Origin: Terfezia claveryi
Taxonomy: Eukaryota > Ascomycota > Pezizomycetes > Pezizales > Pezizaceae
Direction: 5' to 3'
Assembly (NCBI GenBank): GCA_015179025.1
Contig: WHUX01000011.1
Coordinates: 620,001-684,000, forward strand
Length of the DNA stretch: 64,000 nt
Of this stretch, positions 49,101-58,814 are shown piece by piece. The position numbers were made by a program, and so were the translations under genes. The notes beneath the pieces were generated by a model. That model was given only the letters and a program-made list of their open reading frames with translations, was not told the DNA's origin and made no database searches. Within the stretch, counting starts at the first letter, position 1. Each line of letters begins with the position of its first letter.

Positions 49101-49888
49101 ATTCCCCAACATCATCTTCGTCCTCGTCGTCTTCATCAAAAACCACTGCTACCCCAGCCCTATCATCGAGCTCCTCTTCACCACCGTCCTTGTCAGCCTT
49201 GTCGCCCATCTCCTCATCATCGACGACGTCGTAATCTGTAATTTTCTTGCTTAGGTTCACAAGCTCGTTATATTTTTGCTGTCTATACTCTCCGTCAAAA
49301 GCTCTTCGATCTCTTTCTTCTTGTCAAAGTCCTTTTTTCCACTCTCTGTGTCTTTCAAAATTTCTAGTACGGCGTCTGCAGCCGATCGAACCATGCTGTG
49401 TGATACATCACCGAGCAGTCCGTGAATCAGAGTGAGAATAAGAGAGTAGGTAGCCTGTGTTGCAGCAGTACGGGGGTGGTATGTGAGGTTCGTGATATCG
49501 TTAGTGGATATGAGAATTGTCGAGACGCCTCCATGGGATTGAGCACTATGAAAGCCCCAGTCAGCTCCGTGATATAATAGAATACTACAGAATGAACTTA
49601 CTCTCGCTTCCGTTTCCTAGCTCCTGCAGTCATGTCTTCATCCTCCAGCTCCTGTGCTGTCTTCTTCTTCCCCTTTTCGGCCTTATCCTTCTTCTTCAAG
49701 AGCTTGTCCTTTGGGGCGACATCCCTTGCTACTCTACTGCCCATCTCCCGGAAGTTGACCTTCCCAGCCAGAGACTCCGGATCACCTGTCGCGTCATCCG
49801 TCCTCCGCACACGGTCCATCAAAGACTTATCTGCCCGGAGGACCAAGTTGGACATGGCCGCATACTTGTATTGATTTGGGTCGGCCAT
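43146..49888 (-). CDS. BRR2: BRR2 / SNRNP200 U5 snRNP RNA helicase
   Basis: Ski2-like helicase that unwinds U4/U6 during spliceosome activation. Exons are 49888-49602, 49545-43449 and 43378-43146. The start MADPNQYKYAAMSNLVLRAD and RRTDDATGDPESLAGKV are the Brr2 signature. Cassette 1 has APTGSGKT (about residue 553), DEIH, SATLPNY, then HHAGMNRADR and QMLGRAGRPQFDTYGEG. Cassette 2 has APTGSGKT (about 1403), DELH and QMFGRACRPEED, followed by Sec63 and FN3-like regions ending in an acidic tail. The large exon reads through only if one base is added in the T5 run at 49273-49277 (A5 in the coding sense), just before KYNELVNLSKKITDYD. With it, all phases agree and the product is about 2205 residues, as expected. 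Otherwise the frame stops after about 190 codons. An undercalled base is the likeliest reason. Confidence 0.96.
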
Positions 49889-50429
49889 CGTCAGGGTCGT
49901 GCCTCGAGAGGACTTGAATTGGGTCAGTATTAGGTTACTTCGAGACGAAATAGCGGTATGTTGGGAGCAGTCGAAAGTCTGTTGATTCTGCTGAAGTAGA
50001 GCCTGAGTAAGGGCGACTACTGTTCCGTCGTATAAATGTATGCCCTGAGGTTTGGAGTGGCGACAACAGCTCCATTCCAACGCGAAATATTTGAGCCTGG
50101 GTGAGCCACAGTGTGCGCTTGAGCCACTTGCGGCGCCATCCCTATGGTGCGTCGAGTGGCTTTGCATGAAGTTGTAGCGGTAAGTAGAGCCTTACCGGCA
50201 TAGCCCCAAATATTACAATAAACAACAGAGCTCTCGAAATAGCATCGGTATCAGCACCACTGCAGCGGGCGGCAGTTTTAAATATTAAGGCCATCGCCGA
50301 TATATTCTCACAACGTACAAGCCAATTCCACAAGCAAGTAACTTCCACAAATTAGCTACGAAGTAGCGTAGCTTGCGCCAATTCGCATATTCCTCCTGAG
50401 GAACTGGCAGTGGAATTTTATCCTCCCCA
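49889..50429. promoter_or_regulatory. Bidirectional promoter region BRR2 / ENV7-like kinase
   Basis: 541 bp between divergent start codons. An in-frame upstream extension of the BRR2 first exon (to 50167) is open, but its sequence is unlike Brr2 and was not used as coding. Confidence 0.5.
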
Positions 50430-51686
50430 ATGGCGCAATACTTCCTAGACCTCGTCTATTCTCTGACAAATTGCATGTGCTGCTTTCCTGGCAGCCCTCG
50501 CCTGACTATCAACAATCGTTCGTTCAAGATTCTAAGGTTGCTCGGTGAAGGCGGCTTCTCATATGTATACCTAGTGCAAGATGACAAAGGGCAGCTCTAT
50601 GCTCTCAAGAAAATACGATGTATGCCAATCTCCATGGCTCCATCTGAGCGATAATAGCTGATCTTGCCTTATGCAGGCCCCTTTGGTGCGGAATCCGTTG
50701 CCCGTGCAATGTCTGAAGTCGAAGCCTACAAGTTATTCCAGGCACATCCCAATGTCATCAATATGGTTGATTTCGTAGTCTCAACAGATACATCTCGGTC
50801 AGCCGTGTCTGGGTTTTCCGCCGATAACGACACCCAGAAGACAGTCTACATCTTGCTTCCATACTTCCGCCGGGGGAATCTCCAGGATGCGATCAATGCC
50901 AACCTCGTGAATCACACTACATTTCCTGAGAAGCAGCTCCTACGATTATTCCTAGGTGTCTGTAAGGGTGTACAAGCACTTCACGAACACAAGCTCAAAT
51001 CCCCTGGCACTGTTCGGCGCGGGCCTGGAGCGGAGCAGGCTCTTGAAGAGGATGCAGAAGGCCATCCCCTCATGAATAATACAACAATTGCAGCGTCCAC
51101 AGAAGGAGTAAGTGAGGGCGAGCTCAGACCATATTCTCACAGGGATATCAAACCTGGGAACGTCATGATTGCAGATGATGGCACCACGCCAATTCTCATG
51201 GACTTCGGATCCCTAACTCCCTCTCCAACCCCCATCACATCCCGTGCACAAGCCCTCGCAGTTCAAGATCACGCAGCAGAAACTTCAACGATGCCATATC
51301 GTGCGCCTGAGCTATTTGACGTACAAACCAATTCCATAATCGACACCAAGGTGGATATTTGGTCATTGGGGGCAACATTATTCACTGCACTATATGGACA
51401 TTCTCCATTCGAGCTTGCAACTGAGGAGAGTGGAGGCAGTCTTGCGTTAGCGATATGTTCTGGTGCATATTCATTCCCCGAGCCCGGAAGGTTGGGTGGA
51501 AGGAAAGCTGGACAAGAGGATGTTAGCGAGGATGTTAAGGAGATTGTGAGGATGTGCTTGAAGATTGAGCCGAGCGATAGGCCTGATATAATAGGATTGA
51601 TCAAAGAAGTAGAGCGAGTTCTGGTGAAACTAGGTGGAGGAGCGCCCAGTGAAGCCTTTGCAATTGATGATGAGGCAGATGAGTAA
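50430..51686 (+). CDS. ENV7: ENV7/STK16-type serine-threonine kinase
   Basis: NAK-family kinase. Yeast Env7 is a palmitoylated vacuolar-membrane kinase that restrains vacuole fusion. Exons are 50430-50619 and 50677-51686, giving 399 residues. The N-terminal NCMCCFPGS cysteine cluster is a plausible palmitoylation site as in Env7. The glycine loop is LLGEGGFSYVYLV, the VAIK-equivalent lysine is in LYALKKIRC (across the intron), HRD is in YSHRDIKPGNVMI (about 217), and DFG is in ILMDFGSLTP (about 237), followed by MPYRAPELFDV and DIWSLGATLF. All catalytic residues look intact. The long insert before the HRD loop is typical of fungal members. Confidence 0.92.
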
Positions 51687-52257
51687 AAGTCTGGCAAAGG
51701 AAAGACTAAAGCTGTTAAAGTTGTTGCTGGTTCCGAATCAATGAAACTGTTGATGTATTCAAAAAAGATTGGAAAGTAAATATCTTGGTAAGGGGGCGAC
51801 AGTCGGGGATAATTAGCGCCACTTGCTACTAGCCTAAGTACTTATTATAACTACTTTCTTGGTGTCTGCGGGTTTAGGTTGGGTGGTTTTTGTGCTGGGA
51901 TTTGTCTCGAAGTACTTTTATCTTTATCTGTAGTTGTAAATGCTACTAAGATATCAGAACTGATCCTCTCTGCAAGCCTAGTTTCCTCTATTAACTATCA
52001 AGTTACTATATATAGCCAGTGAGCCGTTCAAGCCCCGCGACTGGACCGCCGGCATATCACGTGGTTTGTGACACCTCAAGCCAAGTGCGTAGATGAGTCA
52101 AAATGTGAGTGCAATATATTGGTGAAGAGTCTATAAACCCGAGAACAAAGCCTCTCCAATTTAAGTACAAACACTCCCATCCAAATAGCTCTTCGCATCG
52201 AAATTTTGGGTAGGTCATCCTTTGGATTAGTCTCAATTCCAACATAAGGTCCACAGA
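51687..52257. other. Intergenic region
   Basis: 3' flank of the kinase and promoter of the methyltransferase. No other support. Confidence 0.4.
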
Positions 52258-53380
52258 ATGTCAACCGACTCAACTACAACCCCAATTGCTCAGGCAAAAG
52301 ACATTTGGGACTCGAAGACTTACTCGCAAAAGGTTGCTCCGTATGTTCCGGCTCTGACGACGAGAATTGTGGGCATGCTTGATCCTCGGGAAGAGGGTGA
52401 GTAAAAATCTCATTTTCCTATATTAAAGCACGTCACATAATTGTTACCCTGAATACGTTTCCCCAGCTTGGCGTATTCCTTCCTAATTTCTAATCTCCAT
52501 GATAAACATTACCACTTGAGCCATAATACCAGCATGCTTTTGATAGCTCTACTAACATTTCCTGGCTCGCAATATAGATCATATTCTCGACCTTGGTTGT
52601 GGAGATGGTGTCCTCACCTCACAAATCTCGACCCTCGTCTCCTCCATCGTAGGTATCGATGCATCTAGCAACATGATTTCAGCCGCCAATGCAAACTATT
52701 CCACCCCCAACAGCACCTACCTCACCGTCGACGCGGTATCCATTACATGCCCCAAGATACAGTCAACCATTACCTCTCACCTCCCATCCTCTACAACTCT
52801 ACAATTTACGAAAATATTCTCAAATGCTGCTCTCCATTGGATCCTCCGGCCGCTTACACCCGATTCCACTACCCGGGAGATCACTCCCCTTGTCAATTTT
52901 TTCCGAGCATGTTATGACCTCCTCGCACCAGGCGGGACATTTGTCTCCGAGTCGGGCGCCCAGGGGAACGTTGCGGAGATACATACTGCCTTGATATCAG
53001 CTCTGATACATCGTGGGGTGCCTCCGGCTGAAGCTCGGGCTGCATCCCCTTGGCTCTTTCCCTCAACAGGCCTCATGTCTACGGCCCTCACGCGTGCAGG
53101 GTTTGTGGTAGACCACATCGAGACAGAGCATCGTCCCACGGAGGCCATGGAAGCCGATATCCAGAGCTGGGTAAAATTATTTGGGGCACCATTCTTGGAC
53201 AAACTTGAAGAATTTGTCAATGCCAGGGATGGAGGAAATGGTGAGAAAGGGGAGCAAGCTCGAGAGGACGCAGTCAGGGAGGTTGCAGAGGCTGTGGAGA
53301 GGGTTGGGAGGAGGCCTGAGGACGGTGAGTTTGTCATTGGGTATGTGAGACTAAGGTTTCAGGCGAGAAAGCCGGAGTAA
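52258..53380 (+). CDS. Class I SAM-dependent methyltransferase
   Basis: Predicted small-molecule or protein methyltransferase, substrate unknown. Exons are 52258-52396 and 52578-53380, giving 313 residues. The SAM-binding motif I reads HILDLGCGDGVLTSQI immediately after the intron. Motif II/acidic loop is VGIDASSNMISAAN. The FSNAALHWI segment and the LLAPGGTFVSESG motif III follow, as in trans-aconitate methyltransferase and related enzymes. The N-terminal IWDSKTYSQKVAPYVPAL fits the cap region of this subgroup. The 181-nt intron is longer than average for the window. An alternative small exon inside the intron cannot be excluded but is not needed for the frame. Confidence 0.9.
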
Positions 53381-54569
53381 ACATGAGTTGTAGGAATCCC
53401 ATTGCTAAACGTTTAATTCCTGCTCGCTAAATGTTAAGTCTTTGCAATTGTTGATACCCTGTCAAAATGGATCTTCATTGTACCGGTATGTATGTAAAGC
53501 ACATATGTACTTTATGTATGCAGGGCAGATCTGGAAAAATCTGGAACAGTTTATTGCAATTCTTTTTTTGGCTCACAACGCCCAGCCCCGTGAACGCTTG
53601 CAAGTGCCTGACTGGGCAGCTTGCCCCCTCAATATTGGGAATTTTGCTCTCCCACGGTTTTCGTAGTTCGGCATACTGTATGTACTTCGCTATTTCCAGC
53701 ATCGAATGGAATGTGCCCTCAAAACAGGCGGCTGGTGTAGGACATGAACGAGCCAAACGTAGTCCCGTCACCAAACGAGAGTTCTTTGTTCCGTGTCGAT
53801 CAGTTAAGATCGTGTGTAGTAGAGATTTGTCTGATTGCTGGATATAAACTGCTTCCGTCTTCGGGGCTGGGCTGGAGCTCATTGGGAGGTCCATGTCCCG
53901 CCCACAAGTCTGGAGTCGAGATACGGTAGAGAAGCGCAGCGGTCGCTTCCCATCCTCTTCCTGTCAAAGGCAGCAATTCAGATGATCGGCTAGTATCCAT
54001 CGAATGAATGGAGGCCGATAGACAGGCCCCAGTCTGCACAACTCCAAACCCAGGGACTTGGAGCTTGCACCAGTTGACGCTCAGTAGGCTGGTGCACACA
54101 TTACCTATGACCGCTGTGGAATGTGGAAGGGGCAGCAGACACCAGATAGCGTTTTGAGAATATACATGCACGACAGAGATGACGCTGACTGATGTGTGCT
54201 GTGCTGATAGGCCCACGCCGGAGCTGGGGTTGCACACACCAGCTCTGTACGCATCTGGGGTTTAGCTCACCAGTCACACGCGCCGCTTTTTTATACGGCC
54301 GCAGGACCAAGTGTGACTTGAGACACCTGGGCGTGTCGCGCTATGTGACAGTCGATATGAAATATAGGGTGGTGTGTCCTGGCATTGAAGAGTCTATGTA
54401 GAGAGAATTGCATCCTCATCCCCTCTGCTCGCCTTGCCAATTCATTACATTTATACCTGCAGCAACTCTCGGCAAGCTACTTGTATTCTCCACTACTCCC
54501 AACACAGGCTCGGCATCATAGCCCGCATCCTTCATTTTCCTTGTCAGCTTTCATATTCTAGTCAGAAAA
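53381..54569. other. 1.2 kb intergenic region
   Basis: No coding support despite several overlapping antisense open frames (53475-53894, 53800-54237). The GC content is slightly higher than in other spacers, which explains those frames. It should hold the promoter of the following small gene. Confidence 0.4.
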
Positions 54570-55154
54570 ATGCTCCTACGATCAATGTCGAAAGGAAAGG
54601 GTCGCTGGGGTAGCTGGAGTAGCTGGAGCCTTCGTGGGAGAAGCCAGCCAAAAGGGGCCGAGCATGACGAAATGCCATCAGACTCAGCTGCCATCATCAA
54701 GGTGCACAACTCACCTTACATGAACCATCCATACAACCAAGCTGAGGTCTCTACCTCCATCCTCCGGGCAATGCCTGCCATCACTAAACCCAGCCGAAAG
54801 TCGGTCAAAAGGCATAGCGGAGGGTTGGACAAATCTACCACAGGAGCACCTGCCTTGGAGGCTATGTGTGACAGCCTTTTTGAGCCTAGCAAACGGCTGT
54901 CTTTGCGTTTGGACTTTGAGCCGGAAGTAAAGACTGCTCCAACATACCCGATACAGCTACTTCCAGCCTCACCCCTAGCTTCACGGCAGCATATTCCACC
55001 GAGTACGGCGCCCCCGCAGTCACCGAAGAGTCGGCATTCGAAGGCATCCTCGGGGAAGAGGATCTTGAGAAATATACCAATGATTAACGGGGGCTTCTGG
55101 AGAAGTGTTCCAAAGATCAAATTCGTAAAGAAGTTTGAGGAGACGACGGATTAA
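54570..55154 (+). CDS. Basic Ser/Pro-rich protein, 194 residues, unknown
   Basis: Single-exon frame not recognised. It starts MLLRSMSKGKGRWGSWSSWS and continues with a tryptophan/serine/arginine-rich N-terminus, a central KPSRKSVKRHSGG basic patch and SP/TP dipeptides (LPASPLASRQ, PPQSPKSRH). The C-terminus is GGFWRSVPKIKFVKKFEE. The composition suggests a disordered, phosphorylatable protein. Support is a 194-codon open frame with a sharp start in a gene-sized gap and amino-acid usage unlike a chance frame. No partner or pathway can be inferred from its neighbours. Confidence 0.5.
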   Translation: MLLRSMSKGKGRWGSWSSWSLRGRSQPKGAEHDEMPSDSAAIIKVHNSPYMNHPYNQAEVSTSILRAMPAITKPSRKSVKRHSGGLDKSTTGAPALEAMCDSLFEPSKRLSLRLDFEPEVKTAPTYPIQLLPASPLASRQHIPPSTAPPQSPKSRHSKASSGKRILRNIPMINGGFWRSVPKIKFVKKFEETTD

Positions 55155-56440
55155 GATAGAGAGACTGCAACGATGTTCGCGAGCTGAAGCTTTCCGGGGT
55201 TCATTCTCAGAAGTTAATGATAATGAGGGCGTTATTGGGTTTTGTCATTGTATCTGGGCGGCTAGGATGGCAGAGTTAGTTACAAGGAAAGGGATAGAGT
55301 GATGATAGCTAGAACTTATGATAATGAAAGACTCAGGGTAACGGATTGGATTACTGGATTTGTTTTGGCATGACATTGGTTTGAAAACGATGTGCTCACG
55401 GGTTGGACGTTCGCTTGTCTATGGGATTTCTTTTGTTGGGACAATTCTCTCTTTTGTGATTTGATGAGATATACGTGGATGATGCCACTGGTCTGTGGTC
55501 TATTTCTTAATCGAGTAATGGATCTAATTTAAGGAATGATGAATATTTAGGCTTCATCAAGGATGAAAGGAAAGATTATTGTGAGTGCCATCTAGGCTAC
55601 TATCGTATCGAGGTAAGTAAATATGCCTAGATCCATGTATATGTAGAATGTTTTGTGGATGGGCAAAATTCTGCAAGAGTAGTTGAGGGCTCAGCTGCGG
55701 CTGGTCGTACCAAGTCTTATTATAAACGTTTGCAGCAATGAACGAAAACAATATAAACAGGCTTGTGTTGTGTCCTGTGTGTCTGATGTGTCTGATAGTA
55801 TCCATATATAATCTTTACTCTTGCTCCTCCCGTACTTTTTAGATGTCCTTTATATAGGCTCAGGGTAAGTCTACACCTGTAGATCACATATTGAACGTAT
55901 TGAACGTCATCGAAAAGATACTTTGCAGGATTATGTTCAAGGAGTTGTCCATCAACACAAGAGAGGGAGCGGAACGCCCATCAAAGTGCATGGAGGCGAG
56001 CTCTAACTTCTGACATTAGTTGTCCCAATATTATTGGGGCGAATAAAAGGACACCGATGTTATGTAAGCATTGCATCCGCATGCATACAACATGCACGCT
56101 TCTAAAGATCACAAACCCAGCTCCTGCTCTTCAACCTATCAAAATAGACTGTGTATAGATAGGGCTCGAGTTCGAGACTAGGGCTCCATCTAACTTTGAT
56201 AAATGAAAATTGAAAATTGATCTACCAGTGATGTACATGACGAACGCTAAAACGCTAACGCATCCTGTTCGCCAAGCTGAGAAGCGAGTGCTTCTAAAAC
56301 TTTTGTTGTAGAGCCGCAAACTTGAACTTTTGCGACTGATAGAGACCACCACATTACACACATTCATCAAGAAGCCAAATAATACCACCGCGAACCCTCG
56401 ATTCTGTAGTCGCCTCCTCTGATCTTGTAACAATTGCACC
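55155..56440. other. 1.3 kb intergenic region
   Basis: No gene supported. Open frames on the minus strand at 55557-55805 and 56131-56502 look like chance; the latter overlaps the RCL1 start antisense. The RCL1 promoter lies at the right end. Confidence 0.4.
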
Positions 56441-57737
56441 ATGGCAACTCTCACTCCTGCCCCCCGCCGGTCAAATTCACGACCCACCATCACCTCCGGC
56501 AACGATTGGTGCTGGCAACACTATGTGGCCGTCCAGTACATATTTCACAAATTCGTTCAAATTCTCTGAGGCCCGGTCTCACAGACTATGAATACTCTTT
56601 TCTGCGCCTACTAGACCACATTACCAATGGATCGATAATTGAAATTTCGACAACTGGTACAGCGATTCTCTACAGACCAGGACTGATTGCGGGAAATAAT
56701 GGCAAGCCTGTGAAACATACCGTGCCAGAGGGTTGCACCCGGGGAGTTACATACTTTCTGGAGCCATTGTGTGCGTTGGCCCCATTTAGTAAAGCACCAT
56801 TCAACGTGTTGCTCGATGGTGGTGTGATTACTGCTGCGACGGAGGATGATTATTCAGTAGATACATTGCGGACGGCAGTTTTGCCATTGTTGGCAAATTT
56901 TGATATTGGAAGGAATATTGAGGTTCGGATAAACAGGAGGTCGAGTGCAGGGAAGGGGTCGGATGGGAAATTTTCCCCGGGCGCAGGAGAGGTGCACCTT
57001 ACGTTTGGCCATCAAGTCAGGCTACCAAAGACACTACATTTGGTGAATCCTGGCCGAGTGAAACGAATAAGAGGTGTTGCATATGTCACTGGTGTTAGTG
57101 CCGGGAATAATCAGAGGATGATTGAAGCCGCGAGAAGTAGGTGATTCTATCTACGTCTATATCTTCAAAATCTGACGTGCCAGGCCTACTTAACCAGTAT
57201 ATAAATGACATCCTCATACATGCTGATTCATCTTCAGCACAACACGTTATTAGTTCATATGGATACAGCAACCCCTCTACAGCTAATAATTCAACACAGA
57301 AGAAGAAAGTGGGAACAGGATATGGGATGTCATTGATGGCTGAAACTTCAACTTCTTGCGTATACGCCGCCGATACTTTTGCTTCCCCGGGGGAGGCACC
57401 AGAGGATGTTGGTCTCCGTGTGGCGCAGATGCTTCTCCAAGAAATTTCCTTGGGTGGCTGCATTGGCCGAACAGGTTTACCGCTGGTGGTGACGATGATG
57501 ACCATGGGAATGGAAGGCGATGTTGGGAGGGTAATGTTGGGAAAGGGAGTAATTGGGCCAGAACTTATTCAAGGGTGGAGGGACGTAAAAACAATAATGG
57601 GAGGAGGGGAGGTTGTTATAAGAGATTGGGAGGGCATGGATGGGGTTGGTAGCGGAACAGGTAGGGCTAGGGGCGAAGGCCTAGTGGTGGGAGTGGTGGG
57701 GCGAGGTGTGGGGAATGTTGGGAGAAAGGTGGCATAG
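56441..57737 (+). CDS. RCL1: RCL1, RNA 3'-phosphate cyclase-like processome factor
   Basis: Nucleolar SSU-processome component related to RNA cyclases but lacking cyclase activity, required for 18S processing with Bms1. Exons are 56441-57136 and 57184-57737. Blocks: RLVLATLCGRPVHISQIRSN, then PGLTDYEYSFLRLLDHITNG, TGTAILYRPGLIAGN, EGCTRGVTYFLEPL, GVAYVTGVSAGNNQRMIEAA and GYGMSLMAETSTSCVYAADT. The true start ATG (56441, MATLTPAP) is one base out of frame with the conserved VKFTTHHHLRQR. Adding one C to the C6 run at 56460-56465 restores the frame and makes every splice phase agree (416 residues). The glycine-rich C-terminal end (GVVGRGVGNVGRKVA) is a little longer than usual. The frame problem is most likely an undercalled base. 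Confidence 0.94.
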
Positions 57738-58814
57738 GTGTAGTGATTTTTTGATTGGGCTTTACGATCTCATGATGTTGGTATTTTCTATTCCTTTAGT
57801 TTAGGGATTACTTTGGTAATTTGGTTTTTATAACCGTCTAGCATCTTGATTCTCTCACTCTGCCACTATCAATAATTGATGATTTCTATCGACGACCAGG
57901 GCTCACACTGGAATATAGTTCAGAATACCTACCACACCCCTTGTCTTCCCACCATAGCCTTCGTTATACGCAAAATGGCCGTAAGCCAACTGCGAGTATA
58001 GAATTTTTTTTTAAAAAACAAAAAAAAAAAAAAAACACACAAAGTATTTATTAGTTGATGCTGTAGAGTTAAGCAACCTAGTTTAAAGTAATAACACCCA
58101 ATGTTCTAACTCGCTGCTACCTTTAGCTATCGTAGTGTTGAAAATTGAAATCAATCACTATTAATCAAGTAACTGTTGGAGGTAACTCGCTAACTACAAC
58201 AACTTCCGGTTTTGGCTACCGGTCACGAGATCACAGAGACTATCACAAGCCGTTCACAAGACTATAGCTCCCGGTAGTCTGGTTGGCACAACACCCTCGA
58301 GAGCTCCCGGTTCGTTGGAAGCTACAAATCTAGCTCCGAACACTCCCCTATCTAAATACTTCTTTTATCGAAGTACTTAGCACCTCCTACATGTTTACAT
58401 ACCCATCGCAACGGACCTTGCTTGGATGCTCAATTGTACTGGTATCGATGCTTGCTCGTACAAAAGGCTCCCTGGATGCATTTTGTATTGCAGGACTGGG
58501 GGTATGTCTAGGTGTCCAATAATGTCCCCTTTAACCCTTCATAACAAATATAATTTAATCAATATAAAACCTTAGACGCTATCTCACCAATGTGATCTGG
58601 TTGGCGCAATGAACGTTCGGCCTCCACTAGAGCTCTAGAGCTTTCGTACGCGTGAGTCAACTCGACCTGGCTCAAATGCGTCATATCTGTGGCATTAAAT
58701 CTCTCTTCCAATGAAATAGTCCCCCACGATAACTTTGAGTGGCTACTTTGGACCAGCAGAGGAGTGGGTTGTTTGTGAATCGAATTCAGTTCTCGCAGAC
58801 TGCAAGAAAGTTAG
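57738..58814. other. 1.1 kb intergenic region with motif copies
   Basis: Convergent 3' space between RCL1 and the HeLo-like pseudokinase gene. It contains a homopolymer block (T9 A6 C A16 around 58003-58035) and two copies of the dispersed motif (58275 and 58594). No gene seen. Confidence 0.5.
58275..58289 (+). repeat. Dispersed motif copy TAGTCTGGTTGGCAC
   Basis: Exact core followed by AACACC; the 15496 copy continues GACACC. A weaker copy, GATCTGGTTGGCGCAATG, lies at 58594-58611. Confidence 0.55.

Noticed and set aside
49598..50167. N-terminal extension of the BRR2 first exon by 93 codons
   Set aside because: The extension does not resemble Brr2; the internal MADPNQYKYAAM matches the family start.
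53800..54237. 145-codon minus-strand frame in the methyltransferase 3' spacer
   Set aside because: Composition is cysteine/serine/histidine-rich without pattern, and it overlaps other open frames in several phases.
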